Assembly: GCF_001636345.1 (NCBI RefSeq)
Contig: NZ_KV440945.1
Coordinates: 4,189,854 to 4,253,853, forward strand
Source: Cytobacillus gottheilii
Lineage (GTDB): Bacteria; Bacillota; Bacilli; Bacillales; Cytobacillaceae
Direction of reading: 5' to 3'
Length of the DNA: 64,000 bases
Below, in pieces: positions 56,964 to 64,000 of the stretch. Numbering within the stretch: position 1 is the first letter of the stretch; the number at the start of each line of letters is the position of its first letter. The translations under genes and the position numbers were made by a program. The notes below the pieces were generated by a model. It was given only the letters and a program-made list of their open reading frames with translations. It ran no database searches and was not told the origin of the DNA.

Positions 56964-57248
56964 TTGAAAATAACACCCAATATCGGCATTTTAAGCGCGC
57001 TGCTTCGGATCACTTGCGGACTGACGATTTTATCCTGGAGTACAGCTAAGCTTGTTAAGTTTCCATGGCGTGATTCCTATTTAGTTGCATCCATGCTTGG
57101 TGCTATGAAGGTTGCAGAAGGAATTGTCCGCTATTGCCCAATCGTAGCATTATATGACAAAGGTCAGGAAATGATGCATGAACGAAAAGGGAATAAAGAT
57201 GAAGATTCTATTCAGCAAATGCTTCCTCACAATCCAATAAACGAATAA
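56964..57248 (+). CDS. YgaP-like DUF2892 membrane protein
   Basis: A 94-residue protein starting at a TTG (56964) with AAGGAG 9 nt upstream; an ATG 18 bp earlier has the ribosome site inside its own frame. Two hydrophobic segments (about 8-28 and 40-60) and GILSALLRITCG fit the DUF2892 inner membrane family. The C-terminus is charged. Function unknown. Convergent with the purine operon. Confidence 0.7.
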   Translation: MKITPNIGILSALLRITCGLTILSWSTAKLVKFPWRDSYLVASMLGAMKVAEGIVRYCPIVALYDKGQEMMHERKGNKDEDSIQQMLPHNPINE

Positions 57249-57263
57249 TTGTCAGATTGATTA

Positions 57264-57293
57264 TATAAAAAAATTGCCCCCTAATCAGGGGGC
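57264..57293 (-). terminator. Terminator of the purine operon
   Basis: Minus-strand stem GCCCCC / GGGGGC, then AATTTTTTTAT. It is 112 bp after the purD stop, beyond the small plus-strand ORF at 57314-57424. Confidence 0.85.
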
Positions 57294-57313
57294 ATCTATA
57301 AGGAGGGTACAAA

Positions 57314-60234
<2,921 letters not shown>

Positions 60235-60283
60235 TCATCTTCCCCCTAAGTTTATTTGCCGTCTGTAGGACCGTTTCATTCGA

Positions 60284-60865
60284 TTATTTCACTGACAGTT
60301 CATCTTTGCATAATGTTTGCAGTACTTTTGGATAAAGAATATGTTCCACTCGATGAATCTTTTCTTGAAGAGTTTCCATTGTGTCGGTTTTGTCGACGGG
60401 TACTTTTTTTTGCTGGATGATCGGTCCAGTATCCATTCCTTCGTCAACATAATGAACAGTCACACCAGTGAATTCCGCTCCTGCTCTCAATGCCTGGCCA
60501 ATCGCATCTTTTCCCGGAAAAGCCGGCAGCAAGGAAGGATGAATATTAATAATTTCCCCTTCAAATTCACGGAGAAGGACGTTTCCAATCAATCTCATAT
60601 ACCCAGCTAATACAATAAGGTCAATGTTTTTCGCTTTCAATTCATGAAGAATTTCTGTTTCATATTCTTCCTTACTCTCATAGTTTTTTGCTTGAAAAAC
60701 AAAGGCTGGAATTTTATTATGGGCCGCTCTTTCAATGCTGTATGCGTTTGGCTTGTCAGAGACAAACAAATTAATCTTAGCTTCCAGAGAACCTGTCTGA
60801 ACGGCATCTATGATCGCTTGAAAGTTCGTTCCGCTGCCGGAAGCAAACACTGCAATATTTTTCAT
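60284..60865 (-). CDS. purN: Phosphoribosylglycinamide formyltransferase
   Basis: GAR transformylase (193 residues from the ATG at 60865, GGAGG 6 nt upstream). VFASGSGTNFQAI (about 5-17), the catalytic NIHPSLLPAFPG (about 105-116; Asn and His) and TVHYVDEGMDTG (about 132-143) are seen. An upstream in-frame ATG would overlap purM. Confidence 0.97.
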   Translation of the reverse strand: MKNIAVFASGSGTNFQAIIDAVQTGSLEAKINLFVSDKPNAYSIERAAHNKIPAFVFQAKNYESKEEYETEILHELKAKNIDLIVLAGYMRLIGNVLLREFEGEIINIHPSLLPAFPGKDAIGQALRAGAEFTGVTVHYVDEGMDTGPIIQQKKVPVDKTDTMETLQEKIHRVEHILYPKVLQTLCKDELSVK

Positions 60866-60888
60866 TTTTTTCCTCCACGGATTGTTCA

Positions 60889-61914
60889 TTACGTGATGCT
60901 GATTCCTTCTTGCTCTGTGACAACACCAATGACAGCTGCCTTTTCTCCCATTTCATTGAAGTACTGAACGATCTCCACTGCTATTTCTTTGTTAACAGCA
61001 GCAACCATTCCAATTCCCATATTAAAAATATTATACATTTCGTGCTGCTCAAGACCGCCAATCTCCTGCATAAGCTTAAAGACAGCCGGAAGTTCGATTG
61101 AATCTTTCTTAATTTCAGCACCTAAACCTGCCGGGAGCATCCGCGGAATGTTTTCAATAAAGCCGCCTCCGGTAATATGCGAAAGACCTTTTAGTTCAAA
61201 CTTTTTCATAGCAGCTAAAAGCGGTTTTACATAAATTTTTGTTGGGCGGAGCAGTTCTTCCCCTAAAGTACAACCCAACTCTTCAACATAATCCTCGAGC
61301 TTCATATTGGCTTGTTCAAAAAACAGCTTTCTTACAAGAGAATAGCCGTTGCTGTGAATACCACTTGAAGCTAATCCTATTAATACATCGCCCGCCTGAA
61401 TGTTCTGTCCTGTAATCAAGTTCGATTTTTCAGCAGCACCTACAGAAAATCCAGCAAGGTCATATTCTTCTTCACTGTACATTCCAGGCATTTCAGCTGT
61501 TTCTCCGCCAATAAGAGCACATCCTGCCTGTTCGCAGCCTTCAGCAATCCCTTTTACAATGTTTTCAATCTTCTCAGGCTCTGCCTTGCCGCATGCAATA
61601 TAGTCTAAGAAATATAGCGGCTCGGCTCCCTGAACGACTATATCGTTCACACACATGGCCACAGCATCAATTCCGATTGTATCATGCTGATTCATCATAA
61701 AGGCAAGCATGAGCTTGGTTCCTACTCCATCCGTCCCAGAAACAAGCACAGGCTCTTTTAGATTCAATGAAGACAGATCAAACATACCGCCAAATCCGCC
61801 TAGCCCTCCCATTACACCTGGACGAACCGTTTTTTCCACATGCTTTTTCATGCGAGTGACTGCTTCATAGCCTGCTTCAATATTTACTCCAGCTTGCTTA
61901 TAAGCATTTGCCAT
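60889..61914 (-). CDS. purM: Phosphoribosylformylglycinamidine cyclo-ligase
   Basis: AIR synthetase (341 residues from the ATG at 61914, GAGGTG upstream). GTDGVGTKL (about 60-68), [11 protein letters not shown] (about 136-146) and [11 protein letters not shown] (about 248-258) are family signatures. A 278-bp gap that holds a terminator and a repeat parts it from purF; in B. subtilis this gap is short. Confidence 0.97.
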   Translation of the reverse strand: MANAYKQAGVNIEAGYEAVTRMKKHVEKTVRPGVMGGLGGFGGMFDLSSLNLKEPVLVSGTDGVGTKLMLAFMMNQHDTIGIDAVAMCVNDIVVQGAEPLYFLDYIACGKAEPEKIENIVKGIAEGCEQAGCALIGGETAEMPGMYSEEEYDLAGFSVGAAEKSNLITGQNIQAGDVLIGLASSGIHSNGYSLVRKLFFEQANMKLEDYVEELGCTLGEELLRPTKIYVKPLLAAMKKFELKGLSHITGGGFIENIPRMLPAGLGAEIKKDSIELPAVFKLMQEIGGLEQHEMYNIFNMGIGMVAAVNKEIAVEIVQYFNEMGEKAAVIGVVTEQEGISIT

Positions 61915-61971
61915 GCTTTTCACCTCGTCTATGATATTTCATTTCAATTTTTCGTAAAGTTTACTGTTATT

Positions 61972-62088
61972 TCCACTCCATGGTACTCGCTTTCCGGCGG
62001 GGCGGGTGGTGAGCCTCCTCGGCGCTGTCGCACCTGCGGGGTCTCACCTTCCCACTCGTCCCGCAGGAGTCTCGCACCATTCCGTTCC
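61972..62088. repeat. GC-rich repeat module between purF and purM
   Basis: About 117 bp, far richer in GC than its surroundings, with CTTTCCGGCGGGG, GAGCCTCCTCGGCGC, GCGGGGTCTCACC and CCGCAGGAGTC. It matches the GC-rich modules at 26698-26823 (reversed) and 35052-35180. The hairpin and end repeats of the longer element are missing here. Confidence 0.65.
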
Positions 62089-62164
62089 AATTAACAAGCG
62101 TATTGCTAAAATGACCACTTTAAAAAAGGTTAAACAAAATACATTCTCTTATTAAATAGTCTCT

Positions 62165-62194
62165 TTAAAAAAAGCGGCTAATGCGTGCCGCTTT
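62165..62194 (-). terminator. Intrinsic terminator inside the purine operon, after purF
   Basis: Minus-strand stem AAAGCGGC / GCCGCTTT with 8-nt loop, then TTTTTTTAAAG. It overlaps the purF stop codon. Confidence 0.8.
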
Positions 62195-63590
62195 ATACCT
62201 TTTCATACGGATGTAATGTGCTTGGATAGATTTCAGTCGGGTATTGTCCTGTGAAGCAGGCTAGACATTGACCGTCTTTTCTGCCGACTGCCTTGACCAT
62301 TCCTTCTACTGATAGGAAGGTAAGTGTATCTGCACCAATGATTTCTCTAATTTCTTCTACATTATGATTGCCCGCGATCAGTTCTTCCTTCGTGGATGTG
62401 TCGATTCCGTAGAAGCAAGGATTTTTAATTGGAGGAGAGCTAATGACAACATGAACCTCTGTAGCACCAGCTTCCTTCAGCATGGCAACAATTCTTCTGC
62501 TAGTTGTTCCGCGTACAATCGAGTCATCGACCATCACAACTCGTTTTCCCTCTACAACACCGCGAACTGGAGAAAGCTTCATCTTCACCCCTTGTTCCCT
62601 CAGTGATTGAGACGGCTGTATAAACGTACGGCCAACATATTTATTTTTAATTAAGCCCATTTCGTATGGAATCCCCGTAGCTTCTGCATACCCAATCGCA
62701 ACAGAGATACTTGAATCAGGAACACCTGTGACAACATCCGCTTCAATTGGAACTTCAACGGCCAGCTGCTTGCCAAGGTTTTTACGCGCAGTATGAACAT
62801 TGATTCCGTTAATATTGCTGTCCGGACGGGAAAAATAAACATATTCCATCATGCACATCGCGATATTTGAAGCCATTGCAAACATTTCAGAACGGAAACC
62901 GTTATCATCGATAATCAAAAGCTCTCCCGGCAAAACATCCCTTATAAATTCAGCTCCAACGATATCAAACGCACATGTTTCCGAAGCAACGACATACGCA
63001 TCGCCAAGCTTCCCAAGTGAAAGGGGACGCATGCCGTTTGGATCAAGTGCCACCATCATTTCTGTCTCGGTCATGATCAGAAAAGCATAAGCGCCCTTTA
63101 CCATGGATAGCGCATTTTTCACACGGTCTTTAAAAGACGAAAAACCGCCGCGCTTGATTAAATGAGCAAGCACCTCTGTATCTGAGCTTGTTTGAAAAAT
63201 ACTTCCCTGTGCCTCCAGCTGATGCTTCAGAGCAGTTGCATTCGTCAAATTGCCATTATGGCATAATGCTAAGCTTCCGCTTTGGGAGTGAAAGAGAAGC
63301 GGCTGAACATTTTCATATCCTCCGCCTCCTGCCGTAGCATATCTCACGTGACCAATAGCTGCTTTTCCATCAAGCTCCTCTATAGCTTCTGCGGTAAAAA
63401 CTTCTGTTACAAGTCCCTCACCTTTTACTCCTTTGAGCTTTGCGCCGTCAGTAACAACGATGCCTGTACCTTCCTGTCCGCGATGCTGCAGACTGTGAAG
63501 GCCATAATAGGTAATTTGTGCTGATTCCGGGTGACCCCAAACACCAAAAATGCCACATTCCTCGTTTAGTCCCTTTATTTCAGCAAGCAT
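62193..63590 (-). CDS. purF: Amidophosphoribosyltransferase
   Basis: First committed enzyme of purine synthesis (465 residues from the ATG at 63590). The start MLAEIKGLNEECGIFG is as in B. subtilis, where 11 residues are removed to expose Cys12 as nucleophile. HRGQEGTG, HVRYATAGGGGYEN, SRPDSN, the PRPP loop VVMVDDSIVRGTTSRR (about 344-359) and QCLACFTG (Fe-S cysteines, about 443-450) are seen. The C-terminus is a little shorter than in B. subtilis. Its start lies inside the end of purL. Confidence 0.98.
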   Translation of the reverse strand: MLAEIKGLNEECGIFGVWGHPESAQITYYGLHSLQHRGQEGTGIVVTDGAKLKGVKGEGLVTEVFTAEAIEELDGKAAIGHVRYATAGGGGYENVQPLLFHSQSGSLALCHNGNLTNATALKHQLEAQGSIFQTSSDTEVLAHLIKRGGFSSFKDRVKNALSMVKGAYAFLIMTETEMMVALDPNGMRPLSLGKLGDAYVVASETCAFDIVGAEFIRDVLPGELLIIDDNGFRSEMFAMASNIAMCMMEYVYFSRPDSNINGINVHTARKNLGKQLAVEVPIEADVVTGVPDSSISVAIGYAEATGIPYEMGLIKNKYVGRTFIQPSQSLREQGVKMKLSPVRGVVEGKRVVMVDDSIVRGTTSRRIVAMLKEAGATEVHVVISSPPIKNPCFYGIDTSTKEELIAGNHNVEEIREIIGADTLTFLSVEGMVKAVGRKDGQCLACFTGQYPTEIYPSTLHPYEKV

Positions 63591-64000
63591 GGGATTGCCC
63601 CTTTCCAAGCTTCTTTAAGAATGGCTGTTTGTTCAGACAGCAGAAGCCCGTTCTCAGAAGATAGTTGTAATTCTGGAACATCAGTTACTTCACCAATCAA
63701 TACAGCATCTGTTAATGCTTCAAATGCTTCTTGATTTTCCTTTTTAACGGAAAGCAAGAAACGTGATTGAGACTCTCCAAAAAGAGCAGATACTTCATTT
63801 CCTGTGACCTTGATTTTTGCCCCAAGCTCTGCTGTGCCGAATAAGCTTTCAGCTGCTGCTACAGCAAGTCCGCCCTCTGCAACATCATGAGCAGATGCCA
63901 CTAACCCAGAACGAATAGCACCCAATACTTGGCTTTGATGCTTTTCTTCTGTCTCTAAATGAAGCTCGGGTGCTTTTCCAAAGATTTTTCCGTACGTGAG
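63575..64000 (-). CDS. purL: Phosphoribosylformylglycinamidine synthase subunit PurL, C-terminal part
   Basis: The last 141 residues of PurL; the rest lies beyond the window. SAHDVAEGGLAVAAAES (about 38-54 of the visible part) and FGESQSRFLL (about 92-101) are typical of the C-terminal AIRS-like domain. The stop overlaps the start of purF by 16 bp, an arrangement known from the B. subtilis operon. Confidence 0.95.
   Translation of the reverse strand, partial: LTYGKIFGKAPELHLETEEKHQSQVLGAIRSGLVASAHDVAEGGLAVAAAESLFGTAELGAKIKVTGNEVSALFGESQSRFLLSVKKENQEAFEALTDAVLIGEVTDVPELQLSSENGLLLSEQTAILKEAWKGAIPCLLK

Noticed and set aside
61840-62094. Plus-strand frame across the purM start and the repeat
   Set aside because: Shadow of purM joined to repeat sequence.

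Overview
The window looks like chromosomal DNA from a Bacillaceae bacterium (Bacillus sensu lato). Low GC, strong AGGAGG-type ribosome sites and gene content support this: purL-F-M-N-H-D, yerA/yerB/yerC, pcrB-pcrA-ligA-camS, putP-like symporter, gatCAB, dgkB and rlmCD appear in roughly the order I recall from Bacillus subtilis. The species cannot be named from the sequence alone. I saw no rRNA, tRNA or CRISPR array.

Region 1 (1-17,751) is an AT-rich accessory island that ends exactly at the 3' end of rlmCD. It has three parts. (a) A tight five-gene minus-strand operon (about 1-4,264): an OLD-family ATPase/TOPRIM nuclease, an unusually small UvrD-like helicase, a 131-residue unknown, a nucleotidyltransferase-fold protein and a DUF262 protein cut by the window edge. 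The first two genes resemble Gabija; the other three are additions to that theme. (b) A complete type I restriction-modification operon hsdM-hsdS-hsdR (11,390-5,343) with a small DUF1040-like gene downstream. (c) A plus-strand recombination module (11,604-17,751): three large serine recombinases, one stand-alone resolvase domain whose catalytic Ser10 is Ala, and five small ORFs, mostly overlapping stop-to-start. Candidate cis sites lie among them: a 42-bp imperfect palindrome, three 16-bp direct repeats and a hairpin that hides a ribosome site. The simplest reading is a mobile defence island at an rlmCD attachment site.

Region 2 (17,767-34,821) is core-like: rlmCD; a spacer with four 21-bp dyad repeats; dgkB; an ECF sigma/anti-sigma operon with two membrane proteins; a divergent lipoprotein metallopeptidase behind a good ECF-type promoter; plsY; GNAT; DUF2500; a methyltransferase; a phosphoesterase; ppaC; a nitronate monooxygenase-like enzyme; a thioredoxin-like protein; and an ABC-2 transporter with a LytTR regulator fused to a degenerate ABC domain.

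Region 3 (34,822-56,777) begins with a cluster of dispersed repeats. It continues with gatCAB (Gln-tRNA/Asn-tRNA amidotransferase), a PLP decarboxylase next to an NSS-family transporter, a YueI-like gene, a 33-residue accessory peptide with a PutP-type symporter convergent with pruA (proline use), camS-ligA-pcrA-pcrB, yerC, yerB and yerA.

Region 4 (56,964-64,000) holds two small membrane-protein genes convergent with the 3' part of the purine operon (purL end, purF, purM, purN, purH, purD, all minus strand). An intrinsic terminator and a GC-rich repeat lie between purF and purM, and a terminator follows purD.

Two dispersed repeat families recur. One is a MITE-like element with a GC-rich module (26.6 kb, 35.1 kb, 62.0 kb). 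The other is a TGTCTAG-starting element (35.3-35.6 kb, 50.1 kb, 54.9 kb).
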